DNA of 64,000 nucleotides from Prunus persica (lineage: Eukaryota > Streptophyta > Magnoliopsida > Rosales > Rosaceae), in contig NC_034014.1 of NCBI RefSeq assembly GCF_000346465.2, forward strand, positions 5,834,507 through 5,898,506, written 5' to 3'. Shown here piece after piece: positions 1 to 11,769 of the stretch; positions within the stretch are counted from its first letter, which is position 1, and each line of letters begins with the position of its first letter. The notes under the pieces were generated by a model, which worked only from the letters and a program-made list of their open reading frames with translations, was not told the origin of the DNA and searched no databases. The position numbers and the translations under genes are program-made.

Positions 1-2579
1 AATCACATGAGACAGCTAAGAGTTTGACTTGGTGGCATGTTGCTAGAAAATCAATTGACGGTCAGATGTCTCATCCGGCGGATTCCCCGTCTTGGAAACT
101 TCTTGATGATAAATGGCCTGAGTTTGGTAATGAGCCGAGAAACTTGAGATTGGCTCTTTCATCTGATGGATTCAATCCCCACAGTTCTCTAAGTAGCAGA
201 TATAGTTGTTGGCCGGTTATCTTAGTTACATATAATCTCCCTCCATGGTTGTGCATGAAACGAAAGTTCATGATGTTAACCTTATTGATTTCCGGTCCTA
301 AACAACCCGGAAATGATATAGACGTCTACTTGGAGCCTTTGATTGATGATTTAAAATCCTTGTGGGTTGGGATTAGAGGAGTGTATGATGCACATAATGG
401 AGAATACTTTACACTCAGAGCTGCATTAATGTGGACAATTAATGATTTCCCCGCCTATGGAAACTTATCTGGTTGTGTTGTTAAAGGATATAAAGCTTGT
501 CCAATATGCGGCGATGATACACCTAGTCACAGGTTGAAAAATGGCCACAAAATTTGTTACATTGGGCATAGAAAATGGTTACCAATCAATCATCCATATA
601 GGAGGCAACGTGCAGCTTTTAATGGGAAACCTGAATATGGCATACCTCCAGAGCCATTAACCGGAGAAGAAGTGCTGCATATGGTTGAAAATGGTGACAG
701 AGTTTGTTGGAAGAAGAAATCAATATTCTTTGATCTCGAGTATTGGAAATACCTTCCTGTGAGGCATGCCCTAGATGTTATGCACATTGAGAAGAATGTT
801 TGCGATAGTATCATTGGTACATTGCTGGAGATCCCTGGAAAAAATAAAGATGGGATTGCTGCTCGATTAGATTTATTGAACATGGGGGTCAAAACTGATT
901 TGCAACCCGAGTATGGAGAAAGACGTACTCGTTTGCCTCCTGGGCCTTGGAATTTGTCAAGAGCAGAGAAGAGAGAGGTTTGCAATTCTTTCTATGGTAT
1001 GAAGGTCCCTGAAGGTTATTCTTCAAATATTAAAAATCTTGTATCTGTACAAGATTCAAGACTTCTTGGCCTTAAATCACATGATTGTCATACCTTAATG
1101 CAACAATTGCTCCCTGTGGCAATTCGTTCTGTTTTGGAGAAGCCTGCAAGGTATGCAATAACTCGTTTGTGCTTCTTCTTCAATGCTATATGTGCAAAGA
1201 CTGTTGATGTTTCCAAGCTAGATAAGTTGGAAGAAGATGTAGTAGTTACTCTGTGTTTGCTTGAGAAGTACTTTCCCCCTTCATTCTTTGATATCATGGT
1301 TCATCTAGTAGTACATCTTGTCAGAGAAGTTCGTCTATGTGGGCCAGTATATTTTAGGTGGATGTATCCGTTTGAAAGATATATGAAAGTGCTGAAGGGG
1401 TATGTTCAGAATCGTACTCGTCCCGAAGGTTGCATTGCTGAGCGGTATATAGCTGAAGAAGCGGTAGAGTTTTGTACTCAGCATTTATCTGATGTTAGTA
1501 CAGTTGGAGTGCCTTCAAGCCAAAAGATGGGAGTTTCAAAGCCATTATCAGGTTGCACAGTGAGCGTAGTTGATCAGGACCTGTTGAATCAAGCACATCT
1601 ATATGTCTTGGAGAATACGGAGGAAGTCCTACCTTATATCGAGTACGTATGAGTTTTATTCTTTAAGTTTCCATTTAAAATTATTTCTTATGTTTATCTT
1701 ATATATTTGGGACCGTAATGCTTGAATTTTTCGTGTCATGTAGGCAACATATGATCCACATCAAGACTGCTTATCCAAAATTTAGAAAGAGAACAAAGTG
1801 GCTGCAGGATAAGCACAATAGCACTTTCATTCAATGGCTACGCTTCAAGGTATATGTTGTTGAATAACGTATTTCTCTTTTAATTTTCTTCTTATTTATA
1901 TGTTAGGATGAATTAAGATATGATTAATTTGCAGGTTCAAAGTGAAGTTGAGGAAGACAATCATGGCGTATCAGAAAATTTAAGGTGGCTAGCAGCTGGT
2001 CCAAACATGTCAGTGCCATTATATAGGAGCTATCTTATTAAAGGTATTAAATTCAATATCAAGGCACAAGATGATGTGCGGACAACTCAAAATAGTGGAG
2101 TTTATTTACTTGCACATACCATGCAAGTTGCTAGTGCCAAGGATAAAAACCCAATTCTCTCAAATATGGGTTTCTATGGTGTCATTCAAGAAATTTGGGA
2201 CCTTGACTACCAAAAGTTTACAATCCCAGTCTTTAGGTGTGATTGGATAGATAGTTCTGGTCTTGTAGTCGACGAACTTGGATTTACCCTTGTAGATTTG
2301 AGTAAAATTGGACATAGGAATGACCAATTTGTTTTGGCTTCTCAAGTCAAACAAATATTTTTTGTTGACGACCCGATGCATCGTGGTTGGTCGGTAGTGT
2401 TATCAATGCCTAGTAGAGAATATAATGATGTTATTGGTGATGAAGTATTAGGTGATGTGATAATTGAGTGTGAGCCATTTACTAGAGGGATGCCAAATGT
2501 TGACACATTTGATGAACTGGTAGGTGAGTTAGGCGGTCAAAATATTCGAGATGGGTGTGAAGATATATGGATTGAATGA
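1..2579 (+). CDS. CACTA (En/Spm) TNP2-like transposase, 3' part
   Basis: This is the C-terminal part of a TNP2/Transposase_21-type protein that cuts and moves CACTA elements. The reading frame is open to the left window edge, so the start lies outside; no ATG in the window should be taken as the start. Exons I infer are 1-1642, 1744-1849 and 1935-2579, with GT-AG borders that keep the frame; the middle exon gives a stretch beginning EQHMIHIKTAYPKF. Visible blocks in order are Transposase_21 (HPADS..., SDGFNP, CPICGDD, HALDVMHIEKN), DUF4218 (LKSHDCHTLMQQLLP to RYIAEEAVEFC) and a C-terminal DUF4216-like block (YRSYLIKGIKFN to HRNDQFVLASQVKQIF). No internal stop is seen in these three exons, so this part looks fairly young. 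The products act in the nucleus on the element's own ends. Confidence 0.85.
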
Positions 2580-3040
2580 TGCTTATGTAATTGGCAGTGT
2601 ATGACATTAATTTTGTAATATATTGTAATGTGATTTCTTCACTTTCTACGTTCAAATAAAACACGACGTTATTGTGAATCAGTTATTCAGCATATTTGCC
2701 GACGTCTTAAAGCAACGTAACAATGAAGAACCACGACGCTATTGTGAAGCAATTATTCAGGATATCACGTCGGTGAAGGATAAAGAACCGCCATGTAATT
2801 CAAAATAACACGACTCCAATCCCATAATACCGACGTCTAAAAAACGAGATATGTAATCTGAACGTTAAAAAATACGACGTCATCATACATTTTCCACGTC
2901 GCAAGTTCTTTTATAAACGAAGAGGAACGAAATTAATTCCGACGGAAATTCATTATAACCGCCGTCTAATAACAATTAAACGACGTTATTTTGTAATACG
3001 GGCTCCCATCATAATCTACGCCGTCTATATGTTCTGTAAT

Positions 3041-4080
3041 ACGGCTCTCATTTATTTGGAACCGACGTTGTTTAGACGTTCAACGTCGTCTATATTATTA
3101 AGTGCGTCGTGAGNNNNNNNNNNNNNNNNNNNNNNNNNNNNNNNNNNNNNNNNNNNNNNNNNNNNNNNNNNNNNNNNNNNNNNNNNNNNNNNNNNNNNNN
3201 NNNNNNNNNNNNNNNNNNNNNNNNNNNNNNNNNNNNNNNNNNNNNNNNNNNNNNNNNNNNNNGATTTCAATAACGTCGTCTTCTCATGTATTTAAAGACG
3301 TCATATTTTTTCTTGTCGTGTAAATTATATTTAACGGCGTAGTATTTTAGTTGTCGTCGTTGTATGTATATCTTGCGGCCTTGTTCTTTTAATATGTGTC
3401 ATATTTTTCCTTTTTAACGACGGTGATTTTTTTGAGTTGGTCGTCTATTCTCATCCTCGACTATTTTCTAGAACTTTAGCAGACTAAACACGTCTGTTTT
3501 TATTTTTTTCCGACGTTGTTTTATTTAACAACGTCTAATATTTATCGTCGTTGTTTGTTTCTGAAAATAGGACGTATAAATTTTGTAATACGACTCTCAT
3601 ATATTTGTAACCGACGTTGTTTAGTTTTTCACGTCTACTATAGAAACACATACGTCGTAAATAATGACACTGACAACTATTTCCACGTCATCTTTTATCG
3701 AAAAATCGAAGTGGAAAATTAATTGTACGACGGTTGTGTTTATATGTGCGACGTAGTAGGTATCAATAACGTCGTCTTCTAATGTATTTAAAGACGTCAT
3801 ATTTTTTATTGTCGTGAAAATTATATTTAACGTCGGCGTATTTTTATTGTCGTCGTTGTATGTCTATCTTGCGGCCTTGTTCTCTTAATATGTGTCATAT
3901 TTTCCCTTTTTAACGACGGTCTTTTTAGAGAATTGGTCGTCTATTATCATCCTCGATTGCTTTTTTTAGATCTTTTTGCAGTACAAAGACGTCGTTTTGT
4001 ATTTTTTGATGACGTTGTATTGTTTAACAACGACGGTTATTTAGCGTCGTGGTTTATGAGGGAAAAGATGACGGTGGATT
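3041..4080 (+). repeat. Two tandem ~0.5-kb units in the CACTA subterminal region
   Basis: Sequence from 3272 to about 3540 recurs from 3768 to about 4035 (offset 496). Examples are the shared blocks around 'taaagacgtcatatttttt', 'gtcgtcgttgtatgt' and 'cttgcggccttgttct'. The part before the gap (3041-3113) recurs from 3590 (offset 549). The difference between the two offsets falls across the N gap. Confidence 0.75.
3114..3262. other. Assembly gap (149 N)
   Basis: A run of 149 N inside the tandem subterminal duplication. Any protein predicted through it is meaningless. Confidence 1.
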
Positions 4081-4105
4081 CCACGACCATTGAAAAACCA
4101 AATAC

Positions 4106-4149
4106 ACGACGGTGATTTACCGTCGTCTTTTTGCTTTTTTGTAGTAGTG
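4106..4149 (+). repeat. CACTA 3' terminal inverted repeat and subterminal hairpin
   Basis: An 8-bp perfect stem (ACGACGGT at 4106-4113, ACCGTCGT at 4119-4126) with a 5-base loop sits just inside the terminal sequence TTTTTTGTAGTAGTG (4135-4149). It marks the 3' boundary of the element. Confidence 0.85.
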
Positions 4150-4273
4150 TTTTGGAACGGACTTATCTTCCCATTTGGTTACCTTTCAAGATAAAATATC
4201 AAATAAGTATATAAACAAAAAATAACACAAGTATTGCTTACATCCTTAGGTGGGAGAAACTTTTCTCAATCAT

Positions 4274-4324
4274 TCAAGCTTGTATCGGCCCAGTAAATGT
4301 AGCGCTTGATGATCTAGTTATATC
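4274..4324 (-). pseudogene. Possible last exon of an unidentified minus-strand gene
   Basis: On the minus strand a pyrimidine-rich stretch ending in attgcag precedes a 17-codon open segment that reads DITRSSSATFTGPIQA and stops with TGA. It lies 125 bp outside the CACTA terminus. It could be the 3' end of the same broken gene whose exons appear at 7814-12043, but the link is inference and the family is not recognised. Confidence 0.3.
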
Positions 4325-6215
4325 CTGCAATAGTAAAATCACAACTCTTTTCTCTGTCAAAAACAAATAATCCTCAGAAAGTTATAGAAAGAGAAAAAAT
4401 GTAAAAAGAGAAGGTAAGCAATCAGGGAAGGAAGCTGGTGGGAGCAGACAATAAGCTCTCATATCTCCTAGTCTAGAAGGACTTCCGGAGATTAGAGCAT
4501 AAGATCGCCTTCACAGTTTCCTGATGTAGCGGAAACGTGATCAGGGATAGTCTCGCTTCCTGAATGGATGATCAGAGATAGTCTTGCTTCTCGGGCATAT
4601 TAAGTGCTCACTGATAAGAAAAACAAGTAGATATCGCATCACTAGGTATGGAGAAAACTGGATGTCTTCTGCAAAGAAAATTTCGTTAGTAACACATTTA
4701 TACACAAATACAATGAATAGGTAGAACCGGTGAATTTCAAATTAACCATAGGAAAATTGCGAGATTCTCGTGGTACTTTTGAAAAAGTAGCTCCGTGAAA
4801 TCCGTAAAGCAAGATCGGCTTTTGATGAAAATAATACTTTGAAAACGCCGAAAGTGCCGACAAACATTTAATGGAGGCCACGTGAAGTTTTGGAATCTGG
4901 GAAAGAAAAAGATAATATGGGGATCTGAGATAATATTGGGATCCTGGAAACTGTAGCCATATTTCCTCCTATAGATATGGCCTTTGCAAAACTTGATTGG
5001 AGCAACTGCGTTTCAACTTGCTCCTTTCCTGTTATAATAATTGCGCACATTCTTAAAATTTGTACCTGTGGTTTTTACGTCTTTTCAAAATGACGGTTTG
5101 GAACCTTGTGCCTTATAGGTTCAAATAACCACATCGACTCTCCCAAATTTTATATTTCAACGTATGGGAGCCCGGAACTTTTGGCCTGGGCTAAACACAA
5201 ACTCAGAATTTATTTGCCCCTTTTAAATGGACATGAAATATGAATTGAGTAAAAGCTACGATAATATCGTAATATAGTAGTGAAGAACATTAACTACTAT
5301 ATACCCACAATCTCAAATTCGGGATTTCTCATAGATATATCAAAATGTGTGGGGAGCCTCAATTCATCATTTGAGGTTTATATTGATATTATCCATTTCA
5401 TGGTGTATTCTTAACAACCGAAATTCACAAAATATATTTCTTCCTTGAGGTGTCGATTATAACAGAATCGAACTTTATTAAATTCATCATTCTCTTATGC
5501 CAAAGAAATATGTGGCGTACTACAATTTGCAATAATACCTCAAGGGTTGTCCATTTAATTGTTGGAACTTCAGGTTCTCAACACTGTTAGGTTTTGAACT
5601 TCAGGCCAAAATCACATATTCTCATGGTATGGACATTCAATCCCCTTAGATTTTGAACTTCAGGCCAAAATCACATATTCTTATGGTATGGACATTTTTA
5701 CAATTTTCTGTACATATTTCTGGACTTCAAATCCTTACATAATTGTCCATATCTTGAGGAACTTCTGGCATCTCATTTAATTGCTCATCCATGAGTTTAA
5801 GGAACTGCAGGTTCCCTTTTGAATGGTGATAGTTTACCCAAAATGGTAAATATTTATGCATACATCACTATTCATGTATACGGCACTATTCATGTGTACA
5901 GTACATTTGCCAGTACAGTTATCATCCATGTGTACGGCATTATGAACCAATACGGTACTGTTACATCATTAAGGAACCTCAGGTCCTTATTTACATGTCA
6001 AGGATCAAGGACCCTCAAGTCCAATCACATGTTTACAAATATAGTACCGGAGAGACTGCCAGCTCTCATATTAACATCATCATCAAGGATCTTCAAGTCC
6101 TTATGTAATTGTGTGATGAGGATCAAGGAACTTCTGGTCCTGATCTGCATACTGTAAAAACTCATCATACAGCACAATTAATCCATAAAATAAATTACTG
6201 GTAAATAAATTACTG
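4325..6215. other. Non-coding stretch with degenerate short repeats
   Basis: No convincing gene. A minus-strand open segment around 4868-5028 preceded by an acceptor-like attataacag could be one more exon of the unidentified gene, but nothing confirms it. From about 5570 to 6170 a degenerate motif near GGAACTTCAGGTCC recurs at least seven times, and a 45-bp block is directly duplicated near 5595 and 5652. It probably belongs to a decayed retroelement interior. Confidence 0.4.
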
Positions 6216-6890
6216 GTATGGACGATAAACCCGCACCATACTTTAAATAAATGTAAATGTGCGGTAAAGTAAATGTGCTTGTATGGGCACTAATTCTGCT
6301 CCATACATTTAAATAAAAGTAAAGGCGTGGACGATAAACCCGCACCACCCTTTTAAATAAATACTGTTGTATGGGTAATAAACCTACACCATACAGTAAA
6401 TAAAATAAATGTGCGATAAAGTAAATTCATAAATTAAACTGCTTGTTGTATGGACGTTAATCCCGCACCATACCTTAAATAAAATTAAATGTGCGGTAAA
6501 GTAAATTGTGCTTGTATGGGCACTAATTCTGCTCCATACATTTAAATAGAAGTAAAGGCGTGGACGATAAACCCGCACCACCCTTTTAAATAAATATTGT
6601 TGTATGGGTAATAAACCTACACCATACAGTAAATAAAATAAATGTGCGATAAAGTAAATTCATAAATTAAACTGCTTGTTGTATGGACGTTAATCCCGCA
6701 CCATACCTTAAATAAAATTAAATGTGCGGTAAAGTAAATTGTGCTTGTATGGGCACTAATTCTGCTCCATACATTTAAATAGAAGTAAAGGCGTGGACGA
6801 TAAACCCGCACCACCCTTTTAAATAAATACTGTTGTATGGGTAATAAACCTACATCATACAGTAAATATAATATATTATATTACTTTAAG
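6216..6890. repeat. 233-bp tandem array, about 2.9 copies
   Basis: Units begin at about 6216, 6448 and 6681 with a sequence close to gtatggacgataaacccgc. Copies 2 and 3 are so alike that the same 65-residue frame occurs at 6384-6581 and 6617-6814. Each unit holds sub-blocks such as atgtgcggtaaagtaaa and gggcactaattctgctcc. No function is known; the array fits the interior of a minus-oriented retroelement whose LTR follows. Confidence 0.85.
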
Positions 6891-7470
6891 TAAAAGTAAA
6901 TTTGCGGTAAAGTAAAGGCAATTATTGGTGGGTTCTCATCAACACCACGATCAAATAGTATAGCAGATAATATTATTATCGTTTGTGGAAGGCATCATGC
7001 TTGTCTCTTAAATCAAATGCTTTCCACCTGTAATCTGCACACAGTTGGTTTGCTCGTATATCTCTCTTGCAGACCACAGCTCCTCCACTATTTTTCTTCC
7101 TTACATCAACATAAGGGTTAGTAGTATAGATAATAGTGCAACACAAAAATTATACCTGAGAGCTTTTCGTGCTGATAACGTGTTATAAAATGAACTAGTA
7201 TATGTGCGAATATTGAGCTGCACGTAAAGTAGATGAGACACAGTATTTAACGAGGTTCGGCTATGCCTACATCCCCTGAGAGCAGCAGCAGTAACTTTTC
7301 CACTATGTAAAATAATAGGGTTACAACTTTGTGTTTACAATATGTATGGCTCACTCAATTTTCTCTCTTAGAGAATTTCTCTCTTGCTCTCTTTCCTCTC
7401 AACTCACTCACACTCATTCCTTCCTTCTCTTCCTCTTCTATATGTGTGAACTTCTCTTGATGGAAGTATC

Positions 7471-7478
7471 TATTTATA
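7471..7478 (-). promoter_or_regulatory. TATA box of the minus-strand LTR
   Basis: TATAAATA on the minus strand, in the context CCTATAAATAGATAC, placed between the 26-bp repeats (upstream) and a pyrimidine/GA-rich leader. Confidence 0.6.
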
Positions 7479-7520
7479 GGCCTAAGACATTGGTTGTTCA
7501 CCTCACAATATAAGTGGTAG

Positions 7521-7676
7521 ACAACATCATTAATATTCTTCAATCAACAACATCATTAATATTCTTCAATCAACAACATCAGTAATATTCTTCAATGAAC
7601 AACATCATTAATATTCTTCAATCAACAACATCATTAATATTCTTCAATCAACAACATCATTAATATTCTTCAAACA
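7521..7676. repeat. Six direct repeats of 26 bp in the LTR U3 region
   Basis: Copies start at 7521, 7547, 7573, 7599, 7625 and 7651, each close to acaacatcattaatattctt plus caatca. Substitutions are few (one A/G change in copy 3, one base in the junction of copies 3 and 4, a diverged end in copy 6). They sit directly upstream of the minus-strand TATA box. Confidence 0.95.
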
Positions 7677-8216
7677 ATTGGGTAGTGGTTTGGTTTGGTG
7701 GGTGTGTGGTTAGGTTTAGTGGATGTTAGTTGGCTATGTGGGCTTCACCTATTCTTCTTTACTTATTCTTCTTTTACAACACTATCTACAAATTAGGAAG
7801 ACTAATTATATACCTTCCATTTTAGAAAGATGCTTTCTCACTTTTCCTTCACAGCCCTTGCAATGAAGTGACACCCTCAAAATAACAACCTACAATTATG
7901 TCAAATAACTTTTGATGCATGCCTTCAATTCTCCAAAAGCAAATATTAAAAAGAATAAAAAAACAAAGAATTTACTTATGTTACCTGGTGACGAGAACGA
8001 GTGGAAGAAGACCTTAAAGCAGGAGAGTGATCATTTGAGATCATCAACTGTCTAGGCTTAGAGGGCACTTGGGGAGGGAGCAATATTGTATTAGCAGAAA
8101 CATTCCGATCGGCCTCCGATAACCAGTCGCTTAAAGGATACCGAGAAGAAGAAGAACCATTGTGGCTCCTAGCCCTTGTTAAGTCATGAATGTCAGCAGA
8201 GCTTTTTCTATGTACA

Positions 8217-8228
8217 TGGTATCAGAGC
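8217..8228 (+). other. Copia primer-binding site
   Basis: TGGTATCAGAGC is complementary to the 3' end of plant initiator methionine tRNA and is the usual primer-binding site of plant copia elements. Normally it directly follows the 5' LTR; here it directly follows apparent host exon sequence. Confidence 0.85.
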
Positions 8229-8293
8229 GATAGGCTCTGGGACCTTCACCACGATTTGATTTCTTCTTAGCCTTATGGTCGTTTTTTATTATT

Positions 8294-11200
8294 TTGTTTG
8301 AGAGCTCTCTGTATCTCAAAATTCTACTCTTGATCATGGATCAGTTTTGCTCCACCTTTGCCAATCACGTGGAAACAAACATTACTGGTCTGGCAAGTTC
8401 TTATTTTTCTGATTTTCAAAATTCAGTTTCTTCCAATAATTTTTCACAGGTTTGGATTCTTGATAGTGGTGCAACGGATCACATCACATCCCAACCTTCA
8501 ATTTTTTCTCAATCGTCTTCTTCATCGACTCTTTCATCTGTTAAATTACCTACTGGCGCTAACGCTCCAATACATTCCATTGGGTCCATATCTTTTGATT
8601 CCAATATTTCTTTACACAATGTTCTTTGTGTCCCTTCTTTTAGAGTTAATTTAATGTCTATTAGCAAGCTTACCAAATCTCTGAATTGTTGTGTCCTCTT
8701 TTTTCCTGATTTTTGTCTTTTGCAGGATTTGGCAACGAAGAAGACAATTGGCTTGGGTAAACAACATGGCGGACTCTATTATATTCACCTTATTCCTACT
8801 CACCCATCCTCAAATCACGTTTCCACTTCATCAAATTTTTGGCATCAACGTCTCGGTCACCCTTCACCTGCTCGCCTACAATTACTTACTAAAATAAATC
8901 CAGCTATTTCTTCTAACTCTTCTCATCATTGTGATGCATGTCATTATGCACGGCAAACTAGATTGCCTTTTGGTAGAAGTTCAATTTCTTCTACTGAACC
9001 TTTTTCTTTAATTCATTGTGATATTTGGGGACCTCATAAAGTTCCTTCTCATTTTGGTGCACGCTACTTTTTAACCATTGTAGATGACTATACTCGTTGC
9101 ACTTGGTTATATTTGATGCGCTTCAAATCTGAAACTCAGCCATTATTAAAATCTTTTCATGCTTTTGTTCGTACTCAATTTAATCGCGATATAAAAGCAA
9201 TACGTGTTGACAATGGCAGCGAGTTTGCTTCTATGCGCCCATTTTTTTATGGAGCATGGCATCCTTTATCAAACTACATGTGTCTATACTCCTCAACAAA
9301 ACGGAGTGGCTGAGCGTAAACATCGCCACATTTTAAATGTTGCTCGTGCTTTATGATTTCATTCAAATGTTCCTTTAATCTTTTGGGGTGAATGTGTCCT
9401 TACTGCTACCTATCTAATTAATCGCATGCCCACTCCTTTGTTGTCAGGAAAGTCCCCCTTTGAACTACTCTATGATCGTGCACCCTCATTGGATCACTTG
9501 CGAGTCTTTGGGTGTCTTTGCTATGCCACAAACGTCCATCCTGTCCAGAAATTTGACTCACGTGCCCGTCGTTGTATCTTCATCGGCTACCCTGTCGGGC
9601 AAAAGGCATATCGCCTTTATGATCTCACCACGAAACAATTTTCCTCTAGTCGTGATGTCATTTTTTATGAGAATGTTTTTCCTTATTCAAACTCTGCATG
9701 TAACACACGGCCAAACCCAATTGTTTTGCCATGCATAGACTCTTCTCATGAGCCATATATGAATCCATCCTTCACATCTCCTCATCAACCTGATGTTTCA
9801 CAACATCTGGATCAATCCCATCCTTCAGTGGAGGAGTCATCTTCTGTCATTCCTGTGGATGAATCTAATAATTCTTCCACCATTCATGCGGACCACCATA
9901 ACTCCACTCCTCTTGCCGCGCCGGATCCGGTTTCTCTTCCTCCAACTCTTCCCATCGCTTCCGCCCCCACAGAACCAGATTCCTCGATGACGGCTCTCCC
10001 ATCTCCTCCTCTGGAACCAACCCGTCACTCCACTCGTCCTACACGACCTCCTATTTGGCATCGTGATTATAAAGTGTCTCATGCTATGTTGCATACCCAA
10101 GTTCCATTGTCCGACTCTATGCCAAGTTCTAAGAAAGGTACTCGTTATCCCTTGTCAAATTTTGTTTCTTATGCACGTCTATCACCCGCACATCGTTCTT
10201 TCTTAGCTGTTATTTCAAGTCAAACAGAGCCCACTTCTTATGATCAAGCTGCAAATGACCCCAATTGGCAGCAAGCCATGACTGCCGAGATTACTGCTTT
10301 GGAGCAAAATAACACATGGACCCTTACGTCCCTGCCTCATGGTCACAAGCCCATTGGTTGCAAATGGGTGTATAAAATCAAACATCGTTCAGACGGCACC
10401 ATTGAGCGTTATAAAGCTCGGTTAGTGCCTAAAGGCTACACCCAACAAGAAGGCCTTGATTATCATGAGACCTTCTCCCCCACCGCCAAACTTGTCACTG
10501 TCTGATGCTTGCTTGCTATTGCTGCTGCTAGACATTGGCCTCTTCACCAACTCGAAGTCCAAAATGCGTTCCTCCACGGACATCTTGATGAGGAAGTATA
10601 TATGCTTCCCCCACCGGTCTTTCGTCGACAGGGGGAGAATCTTGTGTGTCGACTCAACAAGTCACTATATGGACTTAAACAAGCATCACGAAATTGGTTT
10701 TCCAAATTTTCCAACGCTATAAAAATGGCGGGATTTAATCAGTCCAAGGCAGACTACTCTCTATTCACCATGTCACATGGCTCATCTTTCACTGCTTTAT
10801 TGATTTATGTTGACGACATTATAATTACAGGCAATGATCCAGCCTCCATTAAATCTCTCATGGGAGTCCTTCATGAAAAATTTCGTATCAAGGACCTAGG
10901 TGACCTTAAATACTTTTTGGGCATTGAAGTGTCAAGATCCAAGCGTGGAATTGTCATCTCTCAACGAAAATACACCTTGGATATTCTAAAAGATGCTGGT
11001 CTTCTCGGAGCACGCCCATATGATTTTCCCATGGAGCAAAAGTTAAAGCTGACTCCAACTGATGGTGATTTGTTACATGACCCTGCTCACTATAGGAGAC
11101 TTGTTGGGCGCCTCATATACCTTACTATAACCAGGCCAGACATTGTTTACTCAGTACATACACTTAGCCAATTCATGCACCAACCACGCAAGCCACACCT

Positions 11201-11762
11201 TGAGGCAGTACTTCGAGTTTTGCGATATCTAAAGGGTTCACCCGGCCAAGGACTTTTGTTTCCTTCAGAAAACAACTTAAAGCTGACAGCCTTCTGTGAC
11301 TCTGACTGGGCTAGCTGCCCAACTACAAGAAGATCTACCACTGGGTATTGTACCTTTCTCGGGGACGCACTAATATCATGGAAAACAAAGAAGCAGAATG
11401 TTGTCTCACGCTCTTCAGCCGAAGCCGAATATCGAGCCATGGCACATGCAACTTGTGAGATAACTTGGTTGAGATACTTGTTACAAGATTTTCAAGTCAA
11501 TATTCAAGAGCCCGCTGTTTTGCATTGTGACAATCAAGCTGCACTACACATAGCAGCGAATCCAGTTTTTCATGAGCGTACAAAACATATCGAGTTGGAC
11601 TGTCATTTGGTACGAGAGAAAATTCAATCTGGGATGATTACTACTGCATACACGCCTTCTTCCCACCAGTTGGCAGACATCTTCACAAAACCACTTGGAA
11701 GAGATTCCTTCAATATGATTATTCGCAAGTTAGGAGTTCTGAACCTTCACTCTCCAACTTGA
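8294..11762 (+). pseudogene. Copia pol polyprotein, broken by a frameshift and two stops
   Basis: Three open segments (8294-9313, 9426-10505, 10509-11762) make one degenerate pol. Order: aspartic protease motif WILDSGATDHI, integrase zinc finger (WHQRLGHPSP ... CDACHYARQ), integrase core (HCDIWGP, VDNGSEF), RVT_2 reverse transcriptase with YVDD near 10807, and RNase H ([29 protein letters not shown]). Breaks are an extra base in the T run at 9242-9248, TGA at 9354-9356 and TGA at 10503-10505. Gag is absent. The product would have copied the element's RNA and integrated the cDNA; in this state it cannot act on its own. Confidence 0.92.
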
Positions 11763-11769
11763 GGGGGAG

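Larger units (their letters stand above)
2655..4130. repeat. CACTA subterminal repeat region
   Basis: Dozens of copies of short motifs of the form ACGACG, CGACGT and GACGTC occur in both orientations at intervals of roughly 20-40 bases. In CACTA elements such arrays bind the element-encoded TNPA/TNPD-type proteins. A short direct duplication (offset 70 bp) is visible at about 2662 and 2732. No coding sequence is supported here. Confidence 0.75.
1..4149 (+). mobile_element. CACTA DNA transposon, right part with 3' terminus
   Basis: The transposase exons are followed by about 1.5 kb of subterminal sequence full of short GACGTC/ACGACG motifs on both strands. The element ends at 4149 with the reverse complement of CACTACTACAAAAAAGC, the hallmark CACTA terminus. 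The matching left end is outside the window, so the 3-bp target duplication (candidate bases 4150-4152, ttt) cannot be checked. Confidence 0.88.
7173..7781 (-). mobile_element. Putative LTR of a minus-oriented retroelement
   Basis: Read on the minus strand this 609-bp block begins TGTTGTAAAAG and ends ACACGTTATCA, so it has the TG...CA ends of an LTR. It contains a clear TATA box (7471-7478), and downstream of it the LTR continues to the CA end, followed by a splice-donor-like CAGGTATAA. Bases flanking it (left tcgtgc, right ctatc) do not form a 5-bp duplication, so it is not a clean solo LTR. I found no second copy at lower coordinates and no gag or pol, so the element is truncated or non-autonomous. 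Confidence 0.55.

Noticed and set aside
6384..6814. Two identical 65-residue minus-strand frames
   Set aside because: They arise from two copies of the 233-bp tandem unit and have no coding features of their own.
7521..7676. CRISPR-like array of short direct repeats
   Set aside because: Copies are directly adjacent without spacers, and the genome is a plant nucleus.
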